Assembly: GCA_027422505.1 (NCBI GenBank)
Contig: JAPQWV010001334.1
Coordinates: 1 to 64,000, forward strand
Length of the DNA stretch: 64,000 bases
Origin: Craterostigma plantagineum
Taxonomy: Eukaryota > Streptophyta > Magnoliopsida > Lamiales > Linderniaceae
Direction of reading: 5' to 3'
The notes under the pieces are model-generated. The model did no database searches, was not told the DNA's origin, and saw nothing but the letters and a program-made list of their open reading frames with translations. The position numbers and the translations under genes were made by a program. Below are positions 42,551-53,960 of the stretch, piece after piece. Position 1 is the stretch's first letter. Each line of letters opens with the position of its first letter.

Positions 42551-45202
42551 CCTTCACGCAAGAAAAAGGAAAGCAAAAGAGACTAAACAAGCAATTCAGA
42601 ATAGATAATACGAACTGAATCCTAACAGAACAGTGTTGCAAGATTTTGCAGATTATATTCAAACATAGCTAGATTGGATATTAAATGGCTGGTAGATTTT
42701 CAAAACGAAAAACTCATTAGATCTACAAAAATCGAAAAATAAATATATCAGGGCTAGCAGACACCGATAAAAAAAGGCTTTGCTCGTTTCGGCGTAGCGT
42801 AAATGAATCTCCGTCCACCAGACCTCCAAGGTGTTGCTGCTGAACACAGAGAATTGGGTATGAAACGATGAAAAGTTAACAGATTTATATAAAAAAAAGG
42901 ATGCGGGAAGGAAAAGTCGAGTTTTTTTAGACAAATTATAACAGCATTCGTAAAAGAAGACTCAATTCAAGGACAGAAAATACCGCACACCATTCGACCA
43001 AAACCAATAGAACATCTCGGGCACACACAAATCGGACGTGCGGACATAAATAAGAAACTCACATTCCAAACCAGGGGACTCAAAAGCCTTTGTGACTATC
43101 GATGAAAGGTTGCAGTTTTGATACCAATACACCCGAACTTTTGTCGTCTTATTAAAAGGACCATTAACTCAATTACAGAATCAAGTACCACAAAATTTAT
43201 GACAGATAGGAATGAAATTACGCCTCCTACCTAAACATAGGCCATGCGAATCCGCAATACAGATTATGTTGTACAATTTAAAACCCAATAATAAAGAATG
43301 AAATCCGGAAAAAAAAAGAAGTCAACATGATTAGGTTAGTGCTTATCCCTCTAGACTGCTTAAATACAAATTTGAAGATGATACACATTTTTATGATTCG
43401 TTACAATGTTGTGCACTTGAAAGTGATAAACGTATATTATGCTAACCGGACACGTTCTACATAGTTCCTCGGAAAGGCTGGTAAAGAAACAAATCTTCTA
43501 TAGGAAAGGAACATTCTTCGCAATAACGCAACGATCCAGCCAATGGACTGGCGATGAATTTTCTGCATAAGAAAAGCAAATCTTCCATTTATATCTTATT
43601 AAAGATCTAACTATAAAAAAGTAAATTATATCGGAAACTATGAGGTCGAACACATAGCTTAACAAATCGCAACATTCATTAGATATCCAGGCTCAAGGTA
43701 TGAATTTGTTTAAGCCCATAAAGGATGAGGTTTTTTCTTGATAGTTATCAAGCAGCAAAGAATTCAATCCTTCATTCAAGTTTCGATATATCAACCACGA
43801 ATAGTTTCTACACGAAATTGCTTATTCGCATCCACCAACTCTCACTCAACCTCCATCATTTGATTGAAAAGCTTATAAAAGCCACCGTCCTAATAAATAA
43901 TCAACTAGAAAATGCTAATAACGAGGGAGAACAGAAGGTGTTACTATAACCCAGGTTAAACACACAAATTATAAAAGGAACATTAGCAAACTACGGTGCT
44001 TACACAGTACCCAATCCTCAGTCGAAAACGATAATGATTCAATCATCGCCCTATGCTTTTTTTTTTTTTTTTCCTTTTTCCGATGGATAATATAGAGAAT
44101 TTAACAGCTGTGGTAGGTCAGACGAACGCAAGGCTCCAACGATGGTGAGCCTTCCTCCACTGTGCCTGCTTCAGCTTCACCTTGAATATCGTCCATCTGG
44201 AACTTCGACCTCCGGCGGACCTCGGCGGAGAGAAGCGGAAGATAGGGTGACCTCCGATAGGAGCCTCGACACGGCGGCGCCACCCCCTCGGCCTCGAAGG
44301 AGAAGAAGCTGAAGGATGAGGACGCTGACGTTTGCTTCATTTGCTTTGACGAAGAAAACGGGGCTTGTGCTCGGCTATCGCAATAAGCGAGCTATATTTC
44401 GGAATAAAATATATAATTTTAAAAGAATACATTTGTTTTAAACAGTTAATAATTTAACAACGCTTATTAGATACTGCACAAGTGCCATGCAAGACTTCAT
44501 TTTTGACAAGTCATACATAGTTTCAAGCTTATCTACTGTACATATATAAAATCGCAGACAAACACAAAGTATATCATCATGTTCGTAGGATATTTGCCTG
44601 CAATTGCATCAATCTTGCTTAACTCGACTTATCATAACCCTCCACGTGGCAAAGGGTGATATGTAATGTAGTGTGGTACGCGTAGCTTCTTGCATTAAAA
44701 ACAAATAAAAAGACCCCTTTAAAATTTTAAAAACAATATAAAATAGCTATTTCTTAATTTTTTTCCCTTATGTCCCTATAAAGCTGTGTATTTACACAGA
44801 CTTTCCACATCAATCATCGTAGCTTCTTTCCTTCCTAGCTCGTCAATGAATGACATGCAGTTTGTCTGTTAGTTAACTTTCTGCAAAATCAGAGCTTTTG
44901 TCACTCGTTTCTGCTTTTGCCCCAGTGAAGTTCGACCGATAATTTAGCTCCCAATTCCTCAATCTCATGATTCATATTAACGACAGAGTCCACAAATCAT
45001 CCCTTAATTGGTCATCAAAGCCCAGATTTCTCAATTCGATTTCGTCCGATTTTTACCACTTAGACTCTTTCTTCATAAATTGTCTGTATTTCCTACGATT
45101 CCGCCTGAAAATTCGATCCCCTGCAGCTGTACCGACCCTAATTCGTAAAATTTCGATCGATTCTTTTCCTTTTTTGCCAGCTCGAGCTTAAATTTTGCCA
45201 AA
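42551..45202. other. Divergent spacer between SMR and RCC1-repeat genes
   Basis: 2.65 kb between two divergent genes. Most is AT-rich; the GC-richer 44101-44390 island (listed separately) may be a 5' leader exon of the SMR gene. A CACGTG G-box lies at about 44644-44649. The final 400 bp is the leader of the RCC1 gene. Confidence 0.45.
44101..44340 (-). CDS. Possible small ORF or 5' leader exon of the SMR gene (79 residues)
   Basis: A GC-rich minus-strand frame starting MKQTSASSSFSFFSFEAEG and ending with VRLTYHSC, about 1.5 kb upstream of the SMR start. Its composition stands out from the AT-rich surroundings, as an exon would. I recognise no family. It may be an untranslated first exon carrying an upstream ORF, or a separate small gene. 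Low confidence. Confidence 0.25.
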   Translation of the reverse strand: MKQTSASSSFSFFSFEAEGVAPPCRGSYRRSPYLPLLSAEVRRRSKFQMDDIQGEAEAGTVEEGSPSLEPCVRLTYHSC

Positions 45203-47695
45203 ATGGAGGATCAATCCAAGTCCATATCCATAGACGACTTGCCGGTCCACATAGTTCTTGAGATTCTGACCAGTGGTCGATTGAGTGCGGTTGATTTGAT
45301 CTGTTTGGAGCTCACTTCGAGGACTTTCCGCGAGAACCACGGATTGGTCCCTCAAAATTTTCGATCTTTAATCGATGTTGCTGCGTTTAGGCTCTGTGAG
45401 TCGAATCCCATTTACAGATCGCTGGGGAACAATGCAAGGCTCGAGCTTTTCCATCGGTGTAGTCAGAATTCGAAGCGAATGTTGAGATTCTTGCAGTCCG
45501 TGGAGCAATCCTCTGGCATGGTTCAAACGTCAACTGGCAATGTAACTATTTCGTTACAGCGTTTGAATTTTGCTGTTTGAGAATATTCATCTTGCTTCCT
45601 CTTGATTATGTTAATTTGATAGAAAGGCTAGTTTGGGTTAATCCGTAATGTGCTTGCGTTTTAGGTGGTTTGCTCTATGCCTTTCATCATGACATAGACA
45701 TTTGAAGCTTAAGGTCTAATTTGTTGATGTATCAGTAGGTGGTTTCTTCGTTATTCGTTATTAACCTCTAATCGATAGAAGAATTAATGCAGATGCAGAT
45801 AAAGAGTGGAAAATACCATACATTGCTGATAACTGATTCGCGTGTGTACTCATGTGGTTCAAGCTTATGCGGTGTTCTTGGTCACGGTTCAGAACGAAAG
45901 CTATGTGCGACGTTCACTCCAATCAGCTTTCCATGTGGTCCACAAATAATTCAAGTCTCAGCCTCCCATAACCACGCTGCTTTCGTTACTGACTCTGGCC
46001 AGGTTATCCTCTTCCTCTTGTTCTTCATCATCATCATCTATTTGTTTCCTTCAACCATGCTGGTATTTTTTCGCATTCTTTAATGGGAATGTGAAGCCAA
46101 CTGAGAACAAGTGATCTTTGGACCAATGGTTTCGTAATATTTCCATGGATATCTATCTAAATGAGGAATTATTGTTCGCCGTGAAGGTTTTCACTTGTGG
46201 AGATAACTCATCTTCGTGCTGCGGCCATGGAGATACAAGCCATGCCATCTTCAGACCAAAGCTTGTCGAAGCTCTAGATGACATTCCTTGCAAGCAGGTA
46301 TTTATACATATCACAGATGCATTCTTTAGGTATATATGCCAGCGTGTTACAGACGAGTGCTCTTTTGTCTTAGGTTTCTGCTGGGCTAAGCTTCACCATG
46401 TTCCTTACAAGAAAAGGCCACGTCTACACATGCGGGACCAACTCAGTCGGCCAGCTCGGCCACGGGGATACGAACGACAGGCCGACCCCCGAGAGGGTGG
46501 AATTCCTCGCCTCGACGGCCTCCGTCGTTCAAGTCTCGGCGGGCCCCAGCTACTCCCTCGCCGTGGCCGACGATGGGACACTCTTCTCCTTCGGGTCGGG
46601 CAACAACTTCTGCTTGGGCCACGGCGAGCAGAAGAACGAGCCTCAGCCTCGGGCGGTCCAGTCGTTGGCGAGGAGGAGCGTCAACGTGGTTCGAGCCTCC
46701 GCAGGGGACGAACACGCCGTGGCCCTCGATGCACTTGGACATGTACGTAGTAACTTAACATCTTATATTTTTTCGAGTAGTTCTGTAAACCCTGGACTTT
46801 GGACGACGCGATAGCCTGCAAACTGCGCTAGTTAGGTTAGCCACACTAAGACAGGTCCATGTGTGACTGACCGACTGACTCACTCAAACTATTTGGTAGA
46901 CAGTGAGATTCATGAAACTTATTCCTCGAAAGGCCTTGAGTTTCTCAGTTTGACCACTAGGCCAAGCTTCATTGGCTGTTGGTTAACGTTATAAAACCGT
47001 GAAGAAAGAAACGACATGATTTGGTGGAGTTACACGCTCGTTAATCGAAGGTGCGACGTGATTTGCAGGTATATACTTGGGGCAAGGGATATTGCGGCGC
47101 GTTGGGCCACGGGGACGAGAACGATAGGACGATTCCCGAATACCTCCCAAGTCTCAGGAACCATCTCGCCGTTCAGGTGTGCTCAAAACTCTTGTTCGTA
47201 TAATCGTATCGTAATAGGAAACAATCAACCAATCAACAGTTCGATCCATTGCTGATTGTTGGAATGACCACATCACTTAAAAGCTTAATAAGCCTGAATG
47301 GAGTGTATCGTATTTTAATTTCTATATAATCTTTGGTCGTGGTTTCGAAGGTATGTGCTGGTAGGAGGAAAACGTTCGTCCTGATGGACGACGGGTCGGT
47401 CCACGGGTTTGGTTGGATGGCTTACGGAAGCCTCGGGTTTCCGGATCGACCCGCTTCGGATAAGATCCTTAGGCCTCGGGTTTTGGACAGCCTAAGGCCC
47501 CACCGAGTGTCTCAGGTTAGCACGGGATTGTACCACACGGTTGTGGTCACGGATCGAGGAAACGTCTTAGGGTTTGGGGATAACGAGAGGTCGCAGTTAG
47601 GGCATGATACCCTTCGGAGAGCCCTTAAACCGTTCGAAATCTGCGTCGGGGAGGAGGCGACTGCTACAGCTATAGATATGCTAGAAGAAAATTAG
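45203..47695 (+). CDS. RCC1-repeat (UVR8-like) protein with F-box-like N-terminus (At3g26100-like), 6 exons
   Basis: Six exons join in frame to 493 residues: 45203-45541, 45793-46002, 46187-46297, 46374-46742, 47069-47176 and 47351-47695. The N-terminus resembles an F-box helix set (SIDDLPVHIVLEILTSGRLS, VDLICLELTSRTFRE). A seven-bladed RCC1 propeller follows. Repeats are seen as VYSCGSSLCGVLGHG, VFTCGDNSSSCCGHGD, VYTCGTNSVGQLGHGDTNDR, LFSFGSGNNFCLGHGEQ, VYTWGKGYCGALGHGDEND, VHGFGWMAYGSLGFPDR and VLGFGDNERSQLGHD. RCC1 propellers bind proteins or chromatin; an F-box would make it an SCF adaptor, but that is inference. The UVR8-type tryptophan triad motif GWRHT is not visible, so it is not the UV-B receptor itself. 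The intron before the last exon holds a fragment of the intronic repeat family. Confidence 0.9.
47255..47335. repeat. Intronic dispersed repeat (short copy in RCC1-gene intron 5)
   Basis: Carries TTGGAATGACCACATCACTT, AAAAGCTTAATAAG and GGAGTGTATCGTATTTTAAT. This is the same word order as the repeats in the GLR and peroxidase introns. Confidence 0.45.
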
Positions 47696-48494
47696 TACTA
47701 GAATGTTGTGTGTGTTTTGAGGTGTGAGTGTGTGTGATTCTTTTTTTTTTTTTTTAAATATGTTTGGAATAAATTATTGTTTTTGTCCATAGTAATTTGC
47801 TTTTTTTTTTGGGTAGTTAATTGAATTTTGTGTTGTGTTGTTTGATTGTGTATAATGTATCGTATTTCCACTTGCATGGTTTTGGTATGAAACGTTCAAA
47901 TGAAAATTGAAATTCTTAGCAACCACCTCACCTGTGAGTGGTTAAAAGCTTCTTGTAGTTGTTTTTGTAAAGGTCGAGCTCATATTGAAAAAGTTCACAA
48001 TTTCCAAGTCGACCTTAAAATGAGTTCAGAAAATAAACTGAACTTGTCCAGCTCTAAGAAAAATAGACCGTTAGCGGCCGCCATTTATTGGTCGACCTGC
48101 TATTTGGGTTAATATGTATTATGATGATTTTAATATTATTTCATTTTCAACTATTACGTGACACCAAAGCCTACCAAAGTGTTGTCGGAAGCTGAGCCTC
48201 ACAAAATCAGAATTAAACACAACAATCAAATTAAAAAACAAATAAAGTCTTGACCTACCGAACACTTCCAACTACCATTTCTTTAATCATTTTATTAGTC
48301 GATTGGTATGAAGTGTTAAGCCACCACGTGCACCACACCATAATATCAATTAACGAACCTATTTATATATTACGACGGCCATTTAGTTCAACCTTTGACC
48401 ACACTGTGCCTTTTCTAAATGAAAAAAAAAACTTTTTTAAACATGTAATGATTTATATAAATTAATAAAATAAAAAAGGAATTAGTTATCATTA

Positions 48495-48977
48495 GAGCAT
48501 CTCCAATGGGTCGAATTCGATATTTTAACACACTAATATTGTGTTAATGAGCAGAGAAACTGTAGTTCCAGAGTACGCACAATTTTCAACATGAAAATAG
48601 AGTTGTAGTTTTTATTTATTATATATTATTAATAAAACATATTTAATTTATATTTAAAATATTTGACATTTTCTTATAATAATAAAAATGAAAATAATAC
48701 TAATTCTCTTTTTATTTATTGATAATTTCCTTTTTAATAAAATTATAATAAATAATATGATAATTTTATAATTTATCTAATTTTTAAATGTTAATAATAA
48801 TATATGAATTTTTAATCATTACAATATAAAGTTTATAAGTAAATTTAATATATAGTAGAGTTAACCGACTGAAGTAAAAATTAATATACAAAATAGAATT
48901 TATGGTTGGAGTCAAAGCAAGCAATTAAATATTGTGTAAACTTATGTGTAATTTTATACGTTGAGTTGGAGATGTTA
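48495..48977. mobile_element. PIF/Harbinger-like MITE, 483 bp, TTA target duplication
   Basis: The left end GAGCATCTCCAA and the right end TTGGAGATGTTA are inverted repeats (last three bases imperfect). Both sides are flanked by TTA (48492-48494 and 48978-48980), the target duplication of PIF/Harbinger and Tourist elements. GAGCATCTCCAA termini are very common in plant MITEs. The AT-rich body has no coding capacity. Confidence 0.7.
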
Positions 48978-49837
48978 TTAGTCACGGCATTTTCAGCTAT
49001 TTTTTTCGATGTATTGGTCTTATCCATTTTTTCCGAGCCCGAAGTCTAAATTGATGCCTTGATCAGTTGACGACGTTACGATTGGTCACGAAATTGTCTA
49101 TTTAACTAATGTTTATACTTTTAAACCTCTATTTTTTTTACTAACATGGCTTGAAAAAATTAGAAACCCTAATAATCTCTTTCTTATCTTCTTTGCGCTT
49201 GTTATAGACTGATATGTAATCGAGGATCATAAATAGACATCTTTAGAAGAAAGGTTTATGGGGATGTTGACTTAACTCATTGATCTTTTAGGATAGAAAC
49301 CATCAATGTAACATATCAATAACGATGTTGCCATTGTAAATTTGGTACATTTTGGACGATATTCTACTCATAATACATCCAAAAATAGTCGAAAGTTCAA
49401 CACAATATTACCGACACACAATGTTTTAGATGGTTGTAGAGTGAAAGCAAGCGCCATATAGAAGATAGAGATCTCAATAATAGAAAAGAAATCAGAAGAA
49501 AATAAAAAATTGCGAAGATTTTCTACGTGTCGCATTGTACTATTTATCAAATATTTATAGATTGTAATAACTCAAAGCATGTCTTTCTCTTGCATACGCG
49601 TGGTTTGCATTTGTCCTAAGCCCTTAGTTTAGTTGTCCCATTCGCTAGCAAACGTGTCTTTGTGTGGGCGCGACAAATCTGCCCTCATCTTGTTTCATAT
49701 AATTAAGTTTCTTTATCCTCACCTTTATTATATGTATTTCAAAGTAGCTAAAAATACCTATAATAATTAATTATTTTTTGAGTAAAATAATAATAATAAT
49801 ATTTCCAGAGATAGATCAAATTTGCCATGCACAAAGG

Positions 49838-49845
49838 CACGTGGC
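49838..49845 (+). promoter_or_regulatory. G-box/ABRE (CACGTGGC) upstream of the NAC gene
   Basis: CACGTGGC at about 540 bp before the start codon of the RD26-clade NAC gene. ABREs of this form bind AREB/ABF factors, and genes of this clade are ABA- and drought-inducible, so a regulatory role is plausible. Confidence 0.5.
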
Positions 49846-50252
49846 ATAGCAGGCTGGTGACTCACACACACAAACGGTAAAATGTTGTTTTTTTTGCCCC
49901 AAAATCTTATTATTAGATCGCCAAAATGGTATGACTAAATGCAATTCTAACCTTGAAACATACAGCAGCCAATATCATATTCAGTTCGATCGCTAGACAA
50001 TTGTTACTCTCAAGTCTCAACAGTATTAAAATCATTTTAAACTATTACTACGCACTATTATTACCATTCATGCGCTGGTTTAATTCAAAGGTTCAGTTCG
50101 TGCTCAGGGATAAGATCGGCCGTTCGATATATTTACGTGTCACGATTACAACGATTTATCCTTCAATTTTTTTTTTTTTTCCGTTGTTTTGACTCTTAGA
50201 AAATAACGACCGCACTTACCCTCCTTTTTCACTAACTTCCATTTTCCTTCGT

Positions 50253-50261
50253 TTATAAATA
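50253..50261 (+). promoter_or_regulatory. TATA box of the RD26-clade NAC gene
   Basis: TTATAAATA about 120 bp before the ATG at 50381, followed by an A-rich leader, as expected for a plant core promoter. Confidence 0.55.
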
Positions 50262-50380
50262 ACCGCCGATTCTCAGATTAAAAAGCAAAAAATCAGAAAA
50301 AAAAATAGAGCTAGCTTTCTCTCACTGCGAACGGAAAATCCCATCTGAATCAAGAATAAAAAAAAGGGGGAAAAAGAAAA

Positions 50381-51517
50381 ATGGGAATTATGGAGACCGA
50401 CCCTCTCTCACAGCTGAGCTTACCACCTGGCTTCAGATTCTACCCAACAGACGAAGAACTGTTAGTTCAATACCTATGTAAGAAAGTCGCCGGTCAACAC
50501 TTTCATCTTCAGATCATCGGAGACGTCGATCTCTACAAGTTCGATCCATGGGATCTTCCCAGTAAGTAATATGCTTATCTACCTTGCTATCTTTTCCCTT
50601 TTCTTTTTCTAAAAAAAAAATCTCTTTGAGCAGGCAAAGCTATATTTGGAGAAAAGAATGGTACTTCTTCAGCCCGAGAGATAGGAAATACCCAAACGGG
50701 TCGAGGCCGAATCGGGTCGCGGGTTCCGGGTATTGGAAAGCTACTGGGACGGATAAGGTTATTACAAGCCAAGGTAAAAAGGTTGGGATAAAGAAAGCCC
50801 TCGTCTTCTACGTCGGCAAAGCTCCCAAAGGGACCAAAACCAATTGGATTATGCATGAGTATAGGCTATCGAATCCTCCCAAGAAACATGGAACATCTCG
50901 GGTTAGTATTTATTCCATAGAATTTAGTATTTTTTCCATTCGATTGGGTAGATAAAAAAGATATCGGCGTTTTGGTGCAGTTGGATGATTGGGTTTTGTG
51001 TCGTATATACAAGAAGGCGTCTGGCGCGGAGAAGGCTAGCGCCGCCGTCGTCGGCGCCGGAGGTCAGCTCAGCAGCAAAGAGGGCTCGTTTTCGTCGTCG
51101 GCGGCGTCGTCTCAATACGACGGCGTTATGGAATCTTTGCCGGGAATTGACGGCGGTTACTTTTCTCTGCCGACGATGAGCTCTCCTATCGAAGACGACG
51201 ATCAAAAGGTCGTTAATCTCCAGCAATTTGGGTCTGGTAATTATTTTGATTGGGCCGAGATTTCTGGGCTCAGCCCATTTTCGGATCTGATTCAGGCCCA
51301 GGCCCAGGACCCACAAACGGCGATGTGTATGAGAATTGACATTTACGCCCCTGGGATGCCTGTGGATGGAGAGGTTCAGAGTGGGCTTAGAGGTCAGAGA
51401 ATTGACCAGTCAAGATTGATGAAAGGTTATTCGAACCCTAATGACCCGTTTGGGATTCGGTACCCGACCCAGTCCGCTGGTTTGGGGCTCGCTGAAACGT
51501 TGGGGGTTGGTTTGTGA
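50381..51517 (+). CDS. NAC transcription factor, RD26/ANAC019/ANAC055 stress clade, 3 exons
   Basis: A nuclear NAC-domain factor. Exons 50381-50561, 50634-50901 and 50981-51517 give about 328 residues. The start [20 protein letters not shown] and the subdomains [107 protein letters not shown] and [12 protein letters not shown] are the hallmark of the group containing RD26 (ANAC072), ANAC019 and ANAC055. These act in ABA, drought and jasmonate responses. The third exon is a low-complexity activation region with [20 protein letters not shown]. One base is missing in exon 2 near 50655 (GGAGAAAAG then AATGG), which breaks the frame between GEK and EWYFF. An upstream ABRE fits ABA control. Confidence 0.92.
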
Positions 51518-51864
51518 TTGATTTGCGACCATGTAAATATATATTCTAATTATTTGTAATTATAGATTGATTTGCGGTTATATATTTTAAGTCAATAGTT
51601 GTTTTACACGAGGGGGAGATTTGTCACACCAACAACATATAATTCTCAAATTAGACATTTCAATAAAACCAATCAAACAAATTCATAAAATAACAAAAAG
51701 AAAAGAAAAGACACAATCGGGGATTCATCATGCATGGCATGGAAATGCTCCCTTCCCCAACATGGCACATTATTATAACACAATAATCCGAAGGAAAAAA
51801 AAAAAAAACAAACCATCAAATTACCATCTTCAAGTTAAATCAAAGATCACTCCACTCTTCATAA
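51518..51864. other. Convergent spacer between the NAC gene and root-cap gene A
   Basis: About 350 bp of 3' UTRs from two genes facing each other, AT-rich, with no other feature seen. Confidence 0.45.
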
Positions 51865-53091
51865 TTATTTCCTGCAAACGAGTCCATTACTGCCGTTATT
51901 CCACTTCAAAGCACAGTCAATGCTACTGCTCTGCACAGACTCAGCCAAAACATTACCATCGTCGTCACTCTCTTGATCTTCACCTCCTTCGCTCGAAGAC
52001 GAAGATGAAGATGGCTTAAACACGCAGTTCTTACAATCAGCATCGAAAAGGGACGACGTCTTATACTTATCCTCGCCGCCCACGACGGGCATAGCAACAC
52101 CAGACTTTGCAGGGTTCACAAAATCGAGCCGATAAGTCCTTCCCAAAACGCCCTCGACCTTATCAGAAAGACCGTAAAACCTAAACTGAACTTCCAAGTG
52201 AGCGAAGCAATCGTCCGAAGGAATCCCATAGTTGTGAACTCTGTCGTCCTCTTTGCTCACTGGGACGACGTTGATCGAAATCTCAGCCAATTCGTTCAGC
52301 GTGATAAGCGCGCTGTTCCTCTCGGAAGTCCTCTCTACCCTAACGTTTTCGTTAGGGTTTTCCCATACTGAAGGGTACTGATGAGCTGGCAAATTCAGTT
52401 CTTGGCCGTCGTAAGAGAATCTGAGGTGGTCGGCCTGTGGGTCCCACTTTTCCGCCCTTGTTGCCTCGACGGAGAGGGACAATGCGTTGCCGTTCTTCTT
52501 TCCAACAATTAGGATACCGAGGGCTTGAATCCATGTGAAGTCTCTTGGCCTTCCCTGAGGCCTAAGGCCTATGAAACGCCCGTTGATGTGTAGGTTTTTG
52601 TCGGAAACCAATGCGAAGTTTTCGTTTTTCTTTCCGTGGAAGTAAAAGACGATTCCGTCCCCGCCGATGAATCTCGGGTCGTGGCACGCTGCGCCTGGAC
52701 CATCGCAGTTGGGCTTCCTACCTGCGAGTTATTTTTTCGAAAAATTTATGTGTTATACGTACGTCGATCGTCGACTGATTTTAGGGTTGAAGTAGTCAAT
52801 CTTCTAATAATAATTATACGTACTTTTGCAGACGGCTTGGCACTTGGGGGAATTGCAGTCGACGTGGCATACTTTGTCCTTCTTAGGGTTTTTGGGATTC
52901 AACGAAGGGCATTCTTTAGGGCATTTGATCTTCTTGAGGAAGCATGGGCAGCTATGTGAATAGCATGTGTAACTGTCTTCTCCTCCATTGTTGTCGTCTC
53001 CTCCTCCGTTCGCTTGAGATATTGCTGCACAAGAAAGCAAAGAGATGATCACTAGAACAAATACTACGGCGGACGAGGATGAAGATTTCAT
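51865..53091 (-). CDS. Root cap / LEA-related secreted protein, copy A
   Basis: A secreted plant protein of the Root_cap domain family, related to Arabidopsis LEA-related proteins such as At5g54370 and At5g60520; the biochemical role is unknown. Two exons on the minus strand, 52824-53091 and 51865-52721, join in frame to 374 residues. Signal peptide MKSSSSSAVVFVLVIISLLS is followed by a Gly/Asp linker. Next is a Cys-rich module (CYSHSCPCFLKKIKCPKECP, CHVDCNSPKCQAVC) and then the family core beginning DGPGAACHDPRFIGGDGIVF. The Root_cap domain lies near the end (GIPSDDCFAHLEVQFRFYGL, TYRLDFVNPAKSGVAMPVVG, YKTSSLFDADCKNCVF). A Ser-rich acidic tail closes it. Copy B at 59804-60988 is nearly identical in exon 2 and shares the core promoter. 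Confidence 0.92.
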
Positions 53092-53192
53092 TTTTTTTTT
53101 GCTTTGAGTTATAGCTGAGATCACAATCTTTTTTATGCGTGTGTGTTTATGTGTGTTCTTGGGTAGTGAGGAAATCTATCTGCGTCTACACC

Positions 53193-53201
53193 CTATTTAT
53201 A
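53193..53201 (-). promoter_or_regulatory. TATA box of root-cap gene A
   Basis: On the minus strand CTTCTTGCACTATAAATAGG lies about 105 bp before the start codon. The same CTTCTTGCACTATAAA block precedes copy B, so the core promoter was duplicated with the gene. Confidence 0.6.
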
Positions 53202-53582
53202 GTGCAAGAAGGGTTTGCCGGAAAAGGATAATACGGTCACGTAATAATATGCGACGTGCTTAAGAGTAAGTTAGAATAATTTAATTATGGTTGACTTGGG
53301 GGTTCATGTGTTAGGTGTGGTGTAGGTACTGATTTTTTCTTAATAGAATGACATGCCTTATATGTTTAGTTATAGACGAAGATTACTTAAATCAAGAAAA
53401 CGTTGTCAGAAGAAAACGAATATTTAAATGAGAACATAAAACATTCTCAATGCCTTTTTATTTCGAATGACTAGGTGTACTTGTTTCTGACGTGATGAGC
53501 ACATACCATACAGAAATTCACATGTATCTTTGTCTAATCTCTATACTTATTAGATATTTCTCTTACAATTAGCTAATGGCTC

Positions 53583-53960
53583 GTTTGGATACCCAAATTT
53601 CTATTTGAAATCTGGGTTTCCTTCAAATAACCCATTTGGGAAATACACTGGATTTCGATTTCGCCAAAATCCGAGGTTAAATCTTAAACGCTTATTATTG
53701 TCGGATTTGAAATTTCATGTCAAATGCTCCATTTTCGAAATCCAAAGTTGAGTCCATAATGAGTTTTTCGTAACTATTTATTAATAATACTAAAGATTAG
53801 GGGGAACAATGAGCTCGAATACGAGTTCGACGAGCTTCACGAGATCGAGTTTGAGCTCCATTTTGAAATCAGAATTTTGAAATCCAAACATTTGCCAAAC
53901 AATAAGATTTTGAAATCCATAATTTTAAACCATCCTATTCCGTGACGCGAATCCAAACCC
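53583..53960. mobile_element. Dispersed non-autonomous element, copy 2
   Basis: The left end GGCTCGTTTGGATACCC and the reverse complement of the right end GTGGGTTTGGATTCGC share GTTTGGAT. The interior aligns with the minus strand of 18215-18755, including TGTCGGATTTGAAATTTCAT and ATGAGTTTTTCGTAA. Non-coding, MITE-like. Confidence 0.55.

Larger units (their letters stand above)
47696..50380. other. Spacer between RCC1-repeat gene and RD26-clade NAC gene
   Basis: 2.7 kb, very AT-rich, containing a PIF/Harbinger-like MITE (48495-48977) and, in its last 550 bp, the NAC promoter with an ABRE-type motif and TATA box. No coding gene is supported. Confidence 0.5.

Noticed and set aside
46443..46742. 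99-residue minus-strand frame opposite the RCC1 gene
   Set aside because: Antisense of a GC-rich RCC1 exon; not related to any family I know and wholly inside the real gene.
45203..47695. Identification of the RCC1 gene as the UV-B receptor UVR8
   Set aside because: The protein has an F-box-like N-terminus, lacks the tryptophan-rich GWRHT motifs and matches At3g26100-type proteins better.
50924..51316. 130-residue Arg-rich minus-strand frame
   Set aside because: Antisense of the Ser-rich third exon of the NAC gene.
50381..51517. Treating the two NAC genes as a tandem duplicate pair
   Set aside because: They belong to different clades (CUC2/NAM and RD26/ANAC019), lie about 25 kb apart and have unrelated C-terminal parts.
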